A stretch of 64,000 bases of DNA from Oleiagrimonas sp963817755 (GCA_963817755.1 CAWFPB010000003.1:1116001-1180000); one strand, 5' to 3'; positions 52,686-62,909 are shown, numbered from the stretch's first letter. Translations and numbers: made by a program. Notes: generated by a model not told the origin, from the letters alone.

Positions 52686-53219
52686 GGCGGGCGGTACCTC
52701 CGGAACGAATAGGCCCGACCATTATGTGCGCAGGGTCGGCGCTTGTCAGCGCGCCATGAAGTACCCGCCCGGCCTGGTCACTCCGAAGAACTCCTGGCTC
52801 AGGATGCAACCCTCGATACCGAAGAAGAGCGCATGGACCCCGACGGATCGCCTGCGTGCCGTGCAGCACCGCGCCGCGCAAGCGAACCGAACTGCACGAC
52901 GTGGCCTTGCCGTCGGCGACTCGCTCGAGGCCGTGCACGGTCGACGGCTGGACAGCCGGTTCGGCGCCCCGCACGGCCTGCAGCGGGTACGACTGCCTGG
53001 CCCCGGACACCCAGGCCTCCGATCCGCCGGTGACCAACGGCTACCGCCCGTTGTCGCTGTCCTCGGTGCGCGCCTGGACAGCCCATCAAGCATAGAAACA
53101 ATGGCTGGACGCGACGTCCTGCTTGCGTGTCTGTGCGCGGTTCGGAGCGCATCCGGTCGACGCATTTGCACGTAGCAGTCAGGATACGAACACTGTTGCG
53201 GCCACAAGGAGGTCCACCC
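52686..53219. other. 534-base region without a clear gene; possible gene remnant on minus strand
   Basis: No intact gene is seen. Minus-strand codons from about 52845 down to a stop at 52746 read HALFFGIEGCILSQEFFG and TRPGGYFMAR, which have natural composition, but upstream frames break repeatedly. This suggests the decayed 3-prime end of a gene that I cannot name. The right end holds AAGGAGG for the next plus-strand gene. Confidence 0.35.
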
Positions 53220-53984
53220 ATGCATCGCCGCGCTCTATCCCCGCTCTGGCTGATCCTGCTACCGACCCTGTTCCTCGGCGGATGCCTGGCCACCGGCAAC
53301 GTCGCCAAGCCGATCCCCACCACGTTCTACCCGGCCCCTCAGCCGGCGAGCCGACTGGTGGTCATGCTGCCCGGCCGCGGCGACAGCCTGGCCGACCTCG
53401 AGCGTCATCGCGTCGCGCAGTCGATCCAGCACCAGTGGCCGGACGCGGACGTGATCCTGGCCGGCCTGACCATGCCGTACTACCGGCAGGGGCGCGCACC
53501 GCAACGGCTGCACGATGAGGTCATCGCACCCGCCCTCGCGCGCGGCAAACGCCACTTGTGGCTGGCCGGGATTTCGCTGGGCGGCATGGGGGCGCTGCTG
53601 TACGACCGCGCCTATCCGGGCCAGGCCCACGGCATGCTGCTGCTCTCGCCGTACCTCGGCGACGCGGCGATCCACCGGCAAATACGCGATGCCGGCGGTC
53701 TGCGCGCATGGCAACCGGGGCCGCCGCAGCCGATGACCCCGGACACCTTCCAGCACGAATTGTGGCGATCCATCCGGCGCTGGCAGCACGAACCGGGGCG
53801 CGCCTGCACGGTGTGGGTGGCCTACGGCGCCAGCGAACGCTTCCGCAAGCCGATCGAGCTGATGACCCCGTTGCTGCCGCCCAGCCACGCACTGATGATG
53901 CCCGGACACCATAACTGGACATTGTGGACGCCGGCGCTCAAGGCACTGCTCAAGCGCGCGGATGCATCGCAGACTTGCCGGTAG
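53220..53984 (+). CDS. lipoprotein alpha/beta hydrolase
   Basis: A 254-residue protein with a lipoprotein signal (LPTLFLGGCLATG, lipobox LGGC with Cys at about residue 20), so membrane-attached on the periplasmic side. The alpha/beta hydrolase core has SRLVVMLPGRGDSLADL, the nucleophile Ser in AGISLGGMGA and His in PGHHNWTLW near the C terminus. AAGGAGG precedes ATG 53220 at a good distance. It probably acts as an esterase or carboxylesterase on an envelope substrate. It ends just before a strong bidirectional terminator. Confidence 0.83.
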   Translation: MHRRALSPLWLILLPTLFLGGCLATGNVAKPIPTTFYPAPQPASRLVVMLPGRGDSLADLERHRVAQSIQHQWPDADVILAGLTMPYYRQGRAPQRLHDEVIAPALARGKRHLWLAGISLGGMGALLYDRAYPGQAHGMLLLSPYLGDAAIHRQIRDAGGLRAWQPGPPQPMTPDTFQHELWRSIRRWQHEPGRACTVWVAYGASERFRKPIELMTPLLPPSHALMMPGHHNWTLWTPALKALLKRADASQTCR

Positions 53985-54008
53985 CCAGTGCACAAGCTTC
54001 CGACGACA

Positions 54009-54040
54009 GAGAAAGGCCCCGCATGCGCGGGGCCTTTCTC
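54009..54040. terminator. strong bidirectional intrinsic terminator
   Basis: GAGAAAGGCCCCGC and GCGGGGCCTTTCTC form a perfect 14-bp stem with the loop ATGC, 25 bases after the lipoprotein hydrolase stop. TTTCTC on either strand is built into the stem, as in many bidirectional terminators. Confidence 0.85.
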
Positions 54041-54219
54041 GCTCCAGGGATCACCGTTACCGCAGCCGAGGCATTCGGATCAGGAGCCGCCGGCAAATAT
54101 TCGGGCATGTTCCTCCTGCCCCTTTCCTGGCATCGGATCGTGGCTTGCATCGCCCGATTGAGCCATGCATTCCCTCGCTCACGGCACACCGTTCGATCGA
54201 CCGCCCTGGCCCTTGCCGA

Positions 54220-54561
54220 TCACGCCTTGCGCACGAACTCCGACTTCAGCTTCATCGCGCCGATGCCGTCGATACGGCAATCGATGTTGTGGTCGCCCTC
54301 GACCAGGCGGATGTTCTTGACCTTGGTGCCGACCTTGACCACCGACGAGGCACCCTTGACCTTGAGGTCCTTGATCACGGTCACCGAATCGCCGTCCTCG
54401 AGGACGTTGCCGTTGGCGTCGACCACCTTCAGGCCCTCATCCTCGGACGGTGCCGCATCGTCCGGCGACCATTCATGGGCGCATTCGGGACACACGTACA
54501 AGTGCCCATCCTGGTAGGTGTACTCGGAGCCACACTTGGGGCATGGGGGCAGACTGCTCAT
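54220..54561 (-). CDS. phnA: PhnA/YjdM family zinc-ribbon protein
   Basis: A 113-residue protein with an N-terminal zinc ribbon (CPKCGSEYTYQDGHLYVCPECAHEW, four cysteines) and a C-terminal beta domain (DANGNVLEDGDSVTVIKDLKVKG ... IDCRIDGIGAMKLKSEFVRK). This is the YjdM/PhnA family, named after its position near the phosphonate operon in E. coli but not shown to act on phosphonates in general. The start ATG 54561 directly precedes SSLPPCPKCG. It stands alone here with terminators on both sides and no phn genes in view. Confidence 0.9.
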   Translation of the reverse strand: MSSLPPCPKCGSEYTYQDGHLYVCPECAHEWSPDDAAPSEDEGLKVVDANGNVLEDGDSVTVIKDLKVKGASSVVKVGTKVKNIRLVEGDHNIDCRIDGIGAMKLKSEFVRKA

Positions 54562-54680
54562 CGGATGTCCGTTCGGGGTTCGTGGAGGGTGCCGCGACCG
54601 GCTCGGCACGCGATGCGTCCCGGGCCACGGCCAGCCTCGCATTGTCGCACTTTCGTGCCCGGCTGGACGTCGCGCATGAA

Positions 54681-54706
54681 AAAGGCCTCGCACGAGCGAG
54701 GCCTTT
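54681..54706 (-). terminator. intrinsic terminator after hutU
   Basis: AAAGGCCTCGC and GCGAGGCCTTT form an 11-bp stem with a 4-base loop, followed on the minus strand by five T residues. It is 39 bases downstream of the hutU stop. Confidence 0.8.
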
Positions 54707-54745
54707 CGGTCTGCATCCCGGCGTCCGATCGCCGCTGGACGTTGC

Positions 54746-56417
<1,672 letters not shown>

Positions 56418-56486
56418 GGTCAGGCTCCCGATGGCGTGCGGATGCGATCCGTCGGGCGGCGGCGGCTTGCCGCGCCCGGAAGACCC

Positions 56487-56505
56487 ATGTATACACCGTA
56501 TACAT
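56487..56505. promoter_or_regulatory. 19-bp palindromic operator ATGTATACACCGTATACAT
   Basis: Perfect 8-bp arms ATGTATAC and GTATACAT around a 3-base centre, in an otherwise GC-rich intergenic region. It lies between the divergent hutU and tetR genes and overlaps the tetR start codon (ATG 56504). This is the classic location and shape of a TetR-family operator, so autorepression and control of hutU are likely. Confidence 0.75.
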
Positions 56506-57085
56506 GGCTGAGCCAACCACCGCCGCGAAGATTCTCGACGCCGCCTACGCCCTGCTCGACCGCGAGGGGCCGGAAGCACTCAGCATGCGCCGCGTGGCCG
56601 TGGCCGTGGGCATCACGCCGATGGCGATCTATCGCCACTACCCCAACCGCGAGGCGCTGCTGGAGGCGGTCGCAGAGCGCATCTTCGCCGTGGTGGCCGC
56701 GGACTGGAGCCGGCGCAGCCACGCCCCGGACCTGCTGGATCGCCTGATGGCGCTGCTGGAGCCGCACCTGGACTTCGCCCTGCGCCACCCGCACCTGTTC
56801 GATCTGGCCTTCTCCGCACGTCGCGAGGGTGCTCGCCGCTACCCGGACGATTTCCGTGCCGGTCGCTCGCCCACCTTCAACGTGGTGGTTCAGACCCTGG
56901 CCGAGGGCATGCGCCAGGGCGTGCTCCGGGACGACGACCCGCATGCCGTGATGATGAGCCTGACCGGCCTGCAGCACGGCCTGATCGCGCTGTACCGAGC
57001 CGGGCGCTTCAGCTACGACGAGGCGGCCTTCCGCGCCTTCTACCTGCAATCGATGCAGCGCATGATCCACGGCCTGTCCACGTGA
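56504..57085 (+). CDS. TetR/AcrR family transcriptional regulator
   Basis: A 193-residue regulator. The N-terminal helix-turn-helix is AAKILDAAYALLDREGPEALSMRRVAVAVGITPMAIYRHYPNREALLEAVAERIF (about 7-61), a clear TetR DNA-binding domain. The remaining helices form the ligand and dimerisation part. The start ATG 56504 has no ribosome-binding site and lies inside a perfect 19-bp palindrome, so translation might be leaderless or the true transcript short. It is divergent from hutU. TetR control of hutU is unusual since HutC (GntR family) is the well-known hut repressor. The inducer is unknown. Confidence 0.88.
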   Translation: MAEPTTAAKILDAAYALLDREGPEALSMRRVAVAVGITPMAIYRHYPNREALLEAVAERIFAVVAADWSRRSHAPDLLDRLMALLEPHLDFALRHPHLFDLAFSARREGARRYPDDFRAGRSPTFNVVVQTLAEGMRQGVLRDDDPHAVMMSLTGLQHGLIALYRAGRFSYDEAAFRAFYLQSMQRMIHGLST

Positions 57086-57134
57086 CCCGGCGCGGCGGAT
57101 CCTCAGGCTTGCCGGGCGAGGTGACGCGCACGCG

Positions 57135-57218
57135 GGCCGATTCAGCTTCGACAAAGAGCTGTTTCGCAACGTTCACTTCGAATCGATGGAGCGAATGACC
57201 ATCGGCCTCAAGGCTTGA
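57135..57218 (+). pseudogene. C-terminal fragment of a second TetR-like gene
   Basis: Immediately after the TetR gene the frame reads AGRFSFDKELFRNVHFES followed by MERMTIGLKA and a stop at 57216-57218. It aligns with the end of the intact regulator (AGRFSYDEAAFRAFYLQS, MQRMIHGLST) at about half of the positions. No matching N-terminal part is present, so it is the tail of a lost paralogue or the product of an unequal exchange. It lies 11 bases before the Lnt-like remnant. Confidence 0.6.
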
Positions 57219-57228
57219 TCCGGAGTGG

Positions 57229-57749
57229 TTGATGATTGGCTTGGCGACGACCGCGCTATCGACGCTGGCCTGGTGGTTCGGCGCGCAGTTGCATCCGCTT
57301 TGGCCGGCGGCCTGGTTGGCGCCATTGCCCATGCTCTGGCTGGCCACGCGGGTTGGCGCGCGCTGGACGACACTGGCGGCATTCGCAGCATGTACGGCGG
57401 GGGCAATGCATCCAAGGCACTACCTGCACCACATGTTGCATTTGCCGCTTGCGGCGATGTTCTTGTCGCTCTGCGGGCAAGCGATCATCTTCACGGCAGC
57501 GGTCTTGTCGTATCGACGTCTCGCTCTGCTCGGCCTTCATTTTGCCGCGGCCTTGGCGGTGCCCACGCTGTTCATTTCCCGAACAGTCTGGTGTCGATCA
57601 ACGGCATCCGGGGCGACCTGGGCTACACCCAGATGGATGCACTGCCGCTGATCCAGATCGCCGCGATCACCGGACTTTGGGGCATGGGCTACGTCGTGCG
57701 TCCGGCACGCGCGTTCACACGTTCACGGCGCACACGCATGACTCAGTAA
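57229..57749 (+). pseudogene. truncated, frameshifted apolipoprotein N-acyltransferase-like membrane protein
   Basis: The N-terminal part (from ATG 57229; MIGLATTALSTLAWWFGAQL, then WPAAWLAPLPMLWLATRVG) carries four hydrophobic segments like the membrane region of Lnt/nitrilase-type acyltransferases. Around 57570 the frame shifts, after which FPNSLVSINGIRGDLGYTQMDALPLIQIAAITGLWGMGYVV continues the same kind of sequence in another frame. That ends with GYVVRPARAFTRSRR and a stop, so the catalytic nitrilase domain is absent. The 3-prime end overlaps the convergent DUF6348-like gene by seven bases. This looks like a decayed gene. Confidence 0.6.
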
Positions 57750-58390
57750 TCGCGAACATCCAGCACGACCACGCGGTGTGCACTGTAGGCACCGGCATCG
57801 GTCGGCCAGCCGCACTCGGCCAGGGCGCGCGTACCGGCCGGCCAGGGCGCATTGTCCAGCAGCACCTCGGTGCGGGCATCGCCGTCGGCAGGCAGTGCAT
57901 GAAACAGACGCAGCGCGTGCAGTGCCGGCGTCAGCGTTTCGCGTTGAAGTGCCTCCGCGATGACCGCGGCGGAGGACACCGGAATCACGTCATCATTCGC
58001 GCCACGCAGCATCCACGACCCGGCAAACACGTCCCAGGTGTGCAGGCCAGTCTCCCACTGCATCAGCTCCAGTTGGCGCTCGTCGGTGACATACCAGCAA
58101 GCCGCCAGCAGTACCGGCAAGGCGCCACGTTCGAAGCGGTCCAGCGCATCGCGCACGCCAGCCTTGCCTTGACCGATGCCGGCGAAGCTCTCCTCAATAA
58201 CCCGGTCCTCGGCAAACACCACGTCGACATCCAGGCGACCGGGTGCCTCGCCCGCCCCCTCGTGCCATGTGGCACGGATGGCGGGCAGCTCGTCATCGGT
58301 CAGCAACCAGCCGTCCTCGTCGGCGTCCAGCTCGATCTCGTGCCGGGCGAACAGATCGATCAGGTGCCGCTGCAGTAGCGTGTCGTGCAT
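57743..58390 (-). CDS. DUF6348-like cytoplasmic protein
   Basis: A 215-residue soluble protein resembling the DUF6348 family. The N-terminal part reads HDTLLQRHLIDLFARHEIELDADEDGWLLTDDELPAIRATW, a helix followed by a beta-rich domain. DVDVVFAEDRVIEESFAGIGQG is the most typical stretch. The middle has VTDERQLELMQWE. There are no catalytic motifs, membrane segment or signal. It is often linked to polymorphic-toxin immunity-like proteins in other bacteria, but no toxin is next to it, so I make no functional call. The start ATG 58390 was taken as the first in the conserved part. Confidence 0.6.
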   Translation of the reverse strand: MHDTLLQRHLIDLFARHEIELDADEDGWLLTDDELPAIRATWHEGAGEAPGRLDVDVVFAEDRVIEESFAGIGQGKAGVRDALDRFERGALPVLLAACWYVTDERQLELMQWETGLHTWDVFAGSWMLRGANDDVIPVSSAAVIAEALQRETLTPALHALRLFHALPADGDARTEVLLDNAPWPAGTRALAECGWPTDAGAYSAHRVVVLDVRDY

Positions 58391-58439
58391 GTGGATTCCC
58401 GTGAAGCGGCGAACGCCGCGAGTGCACGCCGAGTCTGCC

Positions 58440-60956
58440 CTAAAGCTGGCCGGCCAGATAGCGTGCCGTGGCTCCCTTCCCGGTCGCAACCAGCTGCGCA
58501 GGCGTGCCCTGTGTCACGATCCGCCCTCCCTGGTCGCCGGCGCCCGGACCCATGTCGATCACCCAGTCGCTGCCGGCGATCACGCGCAGGTCATGCTCGA
58601 CCAGGACCACCGTGTGGCCGGCATCGACCAGGCCGTGCAGCAGCTGCATCAGGCGGTCGACGTCGGCCGGATGCAGGCCGGTGGTGGGTTCGTCGAGCAC
58701 GTACAGGGTGTGCCCGCGCTGCTGGCGCTGCAGCTCGGTGGCCAGCTTGATGCGCTGGGCCTCGCCGCCGGACAGCTCGGTGGCCGGCTGGCCCAGGCGC
58801 AGGTAGCCCAGGCCGACCTCGCGCAGGGTCGCCAGCGAGCGCGCCAGGGCCGGCACCTCGTCGCCGAAGAATGCCGCCGCGGCGTCGACCGTGAGGTCGA
58901 GCACCTGGGCGATGTTCCGGCCGCGCCACTGGATGGCCAGGGTGTCCTCGTTGTAGCGCGCGCCATGGCAGTCCGGGCACGGGGTGTACACCGAGGGCAG
59001 GAACAGCAGGCCCACCTTGACGAAGCCCTCGCCCTCGCAGGTGGCGCAACGCCCCTTGGCCACGTTGAAGGAGAAGCGGCCCACGTTGTACTTGCGCTCG
59101 CGCGCCTCGGGCGTGGCCGCGAACAGCTTGCGCACGTGGTCGAACAGGCCGGTGTAGGTGGCCAGGTTCGAACGTGGCGTGCGGCCGATCGGCTTCTGGT
59201 CCACCTGCACCAGGCGGGTGATCGCGTCCAGGCCCGCGGCGATGCGCCCGCCGGTCGGCGGCGGCGCATCCTCGACCGGCAACTCGTCGCCCTCGTCCTC
59301 GGCCAGGTGCGGGACACCCAGCCCCTGCGCCACCAGTTCCACCAGCGCCTGGCCGACCAGGCTGGATTTCCCGGCGCCGGACACTCCGGTCACCGTGCTC
59401 ATCACGCCCAGCGGGAAGGCCACGTCCAGGCCCCGCACGTTGTTGCGCTCGATCCCCTCCATACGCAGCCAGCCGCGGGCCTCGCGCGGCGTGCGCGGGG
59501 CGTCCTCGCGCGCATCGAAAAGATAGCGTCGGGTGTGCGAGGTGGCGCAGTCGCGCAGGCCGTCGGGCGGACCGCTGTAGAGCACGCGGCCACCCTGCTC
59601 GCCGGCGTCCGGACCGATGTCGACGATCCAGTCGGCGGCACGGATCACGTCCAGCTCGTGCTCGACCACGAACAGCGAATTGCCGCCATCCTTCAGACGC
59701 TCCAGCGCCCGCAGCAGGGCTTCGGTGTCGGCCGGGTGCAGGCCCGCCGAGGGCTCGTCGAGCACGTAGACCACGCCGAACAGCTGCGCGCGCAACTGCG
59801 TGGCCAGGCGCAGGCGCTGCAGTTCGCCGGGCGACAGCGTGGGCGTGCTGCGGTCCAGCGACAGGTAGCCCAGGCCCAGGTCGACCAGGGTCTCGATGCG
59901 GGCGCAGATGTCGCCCGCCAGGCGCTGGGCGACCTGGATCTTCTCCGGATGGGACGTGTCCTCGCCGGCCTGGCCCCGGGCGGCCGGCCCCAGGCGCTCG
60001 CCCAACTGGCGGATCGGCAGGCGCGAGGCCTGGGCGATGTCCATGCCGGCGAAGGTCACCGCCAGCGCCTCGCGGCGCAGCCGGCCGCCGCCGCAGCTCG
60101 CGCAGGGGCGCGACACCATGTAGCGCGACACGCGCTTCTTGATGGCCTCGCTGGGCGAGCTGGCGAAGGTGTGCATCACGTAGGCACGCGCACTGACGTA
60201 GGTGCCCTTGTAGTTGCCGGCCTCGCCGCGCGCGAACCGTTCGCGCGCCTCGGCGGCCGGGACGTCGCGGAACACCGGCACGGTGGGCTGCTCGTCGGTG
60301 AACAGGATCCAGTCGCGGTCGGCCTGCGGAAGCTCGCGCCAGGGGCGGTCGACGTCGTAGCCCAGCGTCATCAGGATCTCGCGATAGTTCTTGCCCTGCC
60401 ATCCCTGGGGCCAGGCGGCGACGGCGCGCTCGCGGATGCTCAGCGAGGGATCGGGGACCATCGATGCCTCGGTGACGTCGAAGGTACGACCCAGGCCGTG
60501 GCAGTCCGGGCATGCGCCCGCCGGCGTGTTGGGCGAGAACGCGTCCGACTCCAGCAGCGCCTGCCCCGGCGGGTAGTCCCCGGCGCGCGAGTAGAGCATG
60601 CGCAGGGCGTTGGACATCGTGGTCAGGCTGCCCACGGAACTTCGCGCATTGCTGCCGCCGCCGCGGCGCTGCTGCAGGGCCACCGCCGGCGGCAGGCCGT
60701 CGATGGCATCCACGTCCGGCGCGCCGGCCTGCTCGATCAGGCGCCGCGCATAGGGGGCCACCGACTCGAAATAGCGCCGCTGGGCCTCGGCGTAGAGGGT
60801 GCCGAAGGCCAGCGAGGACTTGCCCGAGCCGGACACGCCGGTGAAGACCACCAGCGCATCGCGCGGCAGTTCCAGGTCCACGTTCTGGAGATTGTGCTCG
60901 CGTGCACCGCGCACGACGACGCGTTCGTGCACGGCCCGGTCGGCGGCAGCCGTCAT
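58440..60956 (-). CDS. UvrA-like ATPase (class II, UvrA2)
   Basis: An 838-residue ABC ATPase of the UvrA family. The first ATPase half has Walker A TGVSGSGKSS, two zinc-finger cysteine pairs (CPDCHGLG, and CASCGGG later), signature LSPGELQRLRLA and Walker B VYVLDEPSAGLHP. The second half has TGVSGAGKSS, CATCEGEG ... CPDCHGARY, LSGGEAQRIKLA and LYVLDEPTTGLHP. True UvrA is about 940 residues and has a UvrB-binding region; this shorter version lacks it. Class II UvrA proteins are linked to resistance to DNA-binding compounds in producers and neighbours. It stands alone, without a transporter or resistance partner. Start ATG 60956 was chosen just before AAADRAVHER. Confidence 0.9.
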   Translation of the reverse strand: MTAAADRAVHERVVVRGAREHNLQNVDLELPRDALVVFTGVSGSGKSSLAFGTLYAEAQRRYFESVAPYARRLIEQAGAPDVDAIDGLPPAVALQQRRGGGSNARSSVGSLTTMSNALRMLYSRAGDYPPGQALLESDAFSPNTPAGACPDCHGLGRTFDVTEASMVPDPSLSIRERAVAAWPQGWQGKNYREILMTLGYDVDRPWRELPQADRDWILFTDEQPTVPVFRDVPAAEARERFARGEAGNYKGTYVSARAYVMHTFASSPSEAIKKRVSRYMVSRPCASCGGGRLRREALAVTFAGMDIAQASRLPIRQLGERLGPAARGQAGEDTSHPEKIQVAQRLAGDICARIETLVDLGLGYLSLDRSTPTLSPGELQRLRLATQLRAQLFGVVYVLDEPSAGLHPADTEALLRALERLKDGGNSLFVVEHELDVIRAADWIVDIGPDAGEQGGRVLYSGPPDGLRDCATSHTRRYLFDAREDAPRTPREARGWLRMEGIERNNVRGLDVAFPLGVMSTVTGVSGAGKSSLVGQALVELVAQGLGVPHLAEDEGDELPVEDAPPPTGGRIAAGLDAITRLVQVDQKPIGRTPRSNLATYTGLFDHVRKLFAATPEARERKYNVGRFSFNVAKGRCATCEGEGFVKVGLLFLPSVYTPCPDCHGARYNEDTLAIQWRGRNIAQVLDLTVDAAAAFFGDEVPALARSLATLREVGLGYLRLGQPATELSGGEAQRIKLATELQRQQRGHTLYVLDEPTTGLHPADVDRLMQLLHGLVDAGHTVVLVEHDLRVIAGSDWVIDMGPGAGDQGGRIVTQGTPAQLVATGKGATARYLAGQL

Positions 60957-61080
60957 ACATTCACTCCGGTTGCAGGACACCGCGCACACGTGCGGCATCG
61001 GCCCGGCAGTGTAACGGACGTCCCGCGGGCGCACATCCGGACCCGCGAAAGGTCACGGACAGGCCGCGGGAATCGGACGC

Positions 61081-61482
61081 TCAGTGCGAGCTGGAGGCGT
61101 GGGCCGGCTGGCTGGTGCTCGAGCTCGACCCCGAATGCGCCGTGGACGCTGCCTGCTCGCGATGCAGGTAGTCCTGCACGCGGTCGCGCTGGCGGGAACG
61201 GTAGCCGCTGCTGCTGGCGCGGTCGGTCCGGTCGATGCCCTGTTGCGCGCTGCTGCTGTTCTGGAAGGCCTTGCGCGTGGTGTCGGTGGTCTGCTGGCGC
61301 TGCTGTTCGCGCAGGCTGCTGGAGCGCAACTGGCTGCGCACCTGGTCGGTGCGGGCCTGCTGCTGCAGGCTCGTGGACTGGGCGGACGCGGGCGTCGCGG
61401 CGTTGGCCGCCGCCATGCCCAGGGCCATGGCACAACCCGCGATCGTCACAGATAGGAGTCGTCGATGAGCTGTCATGGTCAT
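61081..61482 (-). CDS. small secreted Gln/Ser/Arg-rich protein
   Basis: A 133-residue protein with a signal peptide (about 1-28, ...AAANAA). The mature part is low in hydrophobic residues and rich in Gln, Ser and Arg (SLQQQARTDQVRSQLRSSSLREQQRQQTT). It has no cysteines outside the signal region and no recognised domain. It ends in SSSSTSQPAHASSSH. It may be disordered and extracellular or periplasmic. It is divergent from the next gene with only 38 bases between start codons. Confidence 0.6.
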   Translation of the reverse strand: MTMTAHRRLLSVTIAGCAMALGMAAANAATPASAQSTSLQQQARTDQVRSQLRSSSLREQQRQQTTDTTRKAFQNSSSAQQGIDRTDRASSSGYRSRQRDRVQDYLHREQAASTAHSGSSSSTSQPAHASSSH

Positions 61483-61520
61483 CGAATATACTCGCCGGGT
61501 TTGATCCCAACCTGAACGCC

Positions 61521-62870
61521 ATGAAATTGCTCATTCGCACCCTGCCGCTGGCGGTGCTGCTGGCCGGCTGCGTCGCGCAGGTCCGACCCGGCACCACGCC
61601 GCACGCCCCGACCCCGCCCCCGCCAACCGCGCGCGTGGTGCACAAGACGCTGCCGATGCAGCCGCCGCGGCGCCTGGCCAGCGTGGCGGTGCGCCGACCG
61701 GCGCCGCTGCTGCTCATTTCCATCGATGCCTTCCGTGCCGACTACATCCACCGCGGCCAGACGCCGACGCTAAGCCGCATGGCGGCCACCGGCGTGCGCG
61801 CACGCGCCATGCAACCCGCGTTCCCGTCGCTGACCTTCCCCAACCACTACACGCTGGTCACGGGCCGGTATCCGGACCACAACGGCATCGTCAACAACAC
61901 CATGCTCGACCCGCGCATCGGACGCTTCAGCCTGGGCAACCGCAGGGCCGTGGGCGACAGGCGCTGGTGGGACGAGGCCGAACCGATCTGGGTCACCGCG
62001 GACAAGCACGGCCTGAAGACCGCGACCATGTTCTGGCCCGGATCCTCGGCGAAGATCCACGGCGTCCGCCCGGATCACTGGCTGCCGTACAACGGCCGCA
62101 TGACGCCGCGCCAGCGCGTGCGCCGGGTGCTACGCTGGCTGGACCTGCCGCCTTCGCAACGGCCGGACTTCCTGACCCTGTACTTCGACCGCGTCGACCA
62201 TGCCGGCCACGAATACGGCCCCGATTCGCCGCAGGTGAACGCGGCCATGCACCGCATCGACGCCGCGATCGGCCTGCTGGTCAAGGGGCTCAAGCGACGC
62301 GGTCTGTATCGCCGCATGAACATCATCGTGGTCTCCGACCACGGCATGGCGCGCTCGCCGGCGCGCAAGACCATCCTGATGGACCGCCTGGTCGACATGC
62401 GCCACATTCGCGTGGTGTCGATGGGCGAGCTGGCCACCCTGTTTCCGAAACGCGGCCACCGCAGGGAAGTCCGGCGGGCCCTGCTGCGCCCGCACCGGCA
62501 CATGCACTGCTGGGACAAGCACCACATCCCGGCGCGCTTGCACTACGGCAGCAACCCGCGCGTGCCGCCGATCGTGTGCTCGCCGCAGACCGGCTGGACC
62601 ATCAGCACCACCCGGTGGGAGAAGCATCACGTCCACAACCGCGGCTCGCACGGCTACGACAACGCCGACCCGCGCATGCGCGCGCTGTTCATCGCCCACG
62701 GGCCGGCCTTCCGCCGCGGCCTGGTGGTGCCGGAATTTCCCAATGTCGACGTCTACCCGCTGGCCATGCACCTGCTGGGCCTGAAGCCGCTTCGCAACGA
62801 CGGCAGCTTCGCCGTGGGCCGGCGCATGCTGCGCCACCACCGCCATCCGGGTCCTCGCCGGATGCACTGA
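61521..62870 (+). CDS. lipoprotein nucleotide pyrophosphatase/phosphodiesterase (alkaline phosphatase superfamily)
   Basis: A 449-residue protein with a lipoprotein signal (LPLAVLLAGCVAQ; Cys at residue 17), so membrane-anchored. The fold of nucleotide pyrophosphatases/phosphodiesterases (NPP) appears: LLLISIDAFRADYI holds the first metal Asp, FPSLTFPNHYTLVTGRYPDHNGIVNN holds the catalytic Thr, YFDRVDHAGHEYGPDS has Asp/His metal ligands, VVSDHGM and HGYDNADPRMRALFIAHGP supply the rest. It probably hydrolyses nucleotide pyrophosphate or phosphodiester bonds in the periplasm. An unusually long Arg/His-rich linker occurs in the C-terminal third. The start was taken at ATG 61521 that begins the lipoprotein signal. 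Confidence 0.9.
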   Translation: MKLLIRTLPLAVLLAGCVAQVRPGTTPHAPTPPPPTARVVHKTLPMQPPRRLASVAVRRPAPLLLISIDAFRADYIHRGQTPTLSRMAATGVRARAMQPAFPSLTFPNHYTLVTGRYPDHNGIVNNTMLDPRIGRFSLGNRRAVGDRRWWDEAEPIWVTADKHGLKTATMFWPGSSAKIHGVRPDHWLPYNGRMTPRQRVRRVLRWLDLPPSQRPDFLTLYFDRVDHAGHEYGPDSPQVNAAMHRIDAAIGLLVKGLKRRGLYRRMNIIVVSDHGMARSPARKTILMDRLVDMRHIRVVSMGELATLFPKRGHRREVRRALLRPHRHMHCWDKHHIPARLHYGSNPRVPPIVCSPQTGWTISTTRWEKHHVHNRGSHGYDNADPRMRALFIAHGPAFRRGLVVPEFPNVDVYPLAMHLLGLKPLRNDGSFAVGRRMLRHHRHPGPRRMH

Positions 62871-62877
62871 CCGGCAC

Positions 62878-62903
62878 CGGCCGCGGCGGCATCGCCGCGG
62901 CCG
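62878..62903. terminator. hairpin between convergent phosphodiesterase and SulP genes
   Basis: CGGCCGCGGCG and CGCCGCGGCCG form an 11-bp stem with a 4-base loop in the 39-base convergent gap. No T run is present. Confidence 0.55.
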
Positions 62904-62909
62904 CGTCGC

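Noticed and set aside
54220..54561. Phosphonate-metabolism gene cluster
   Set aside because: PhnA/YjdM proteins occur widely without phosphonate genes, and no phn genes are in view.
58176..62870. A plus-strand open frame of about 1560 codons antisense to the UvrA-like gene
   Set aside because: It is a shadow frame caused by high GC. Only its end from ATG 61521 is a real gene (lipoprotein phosphodiesterase).
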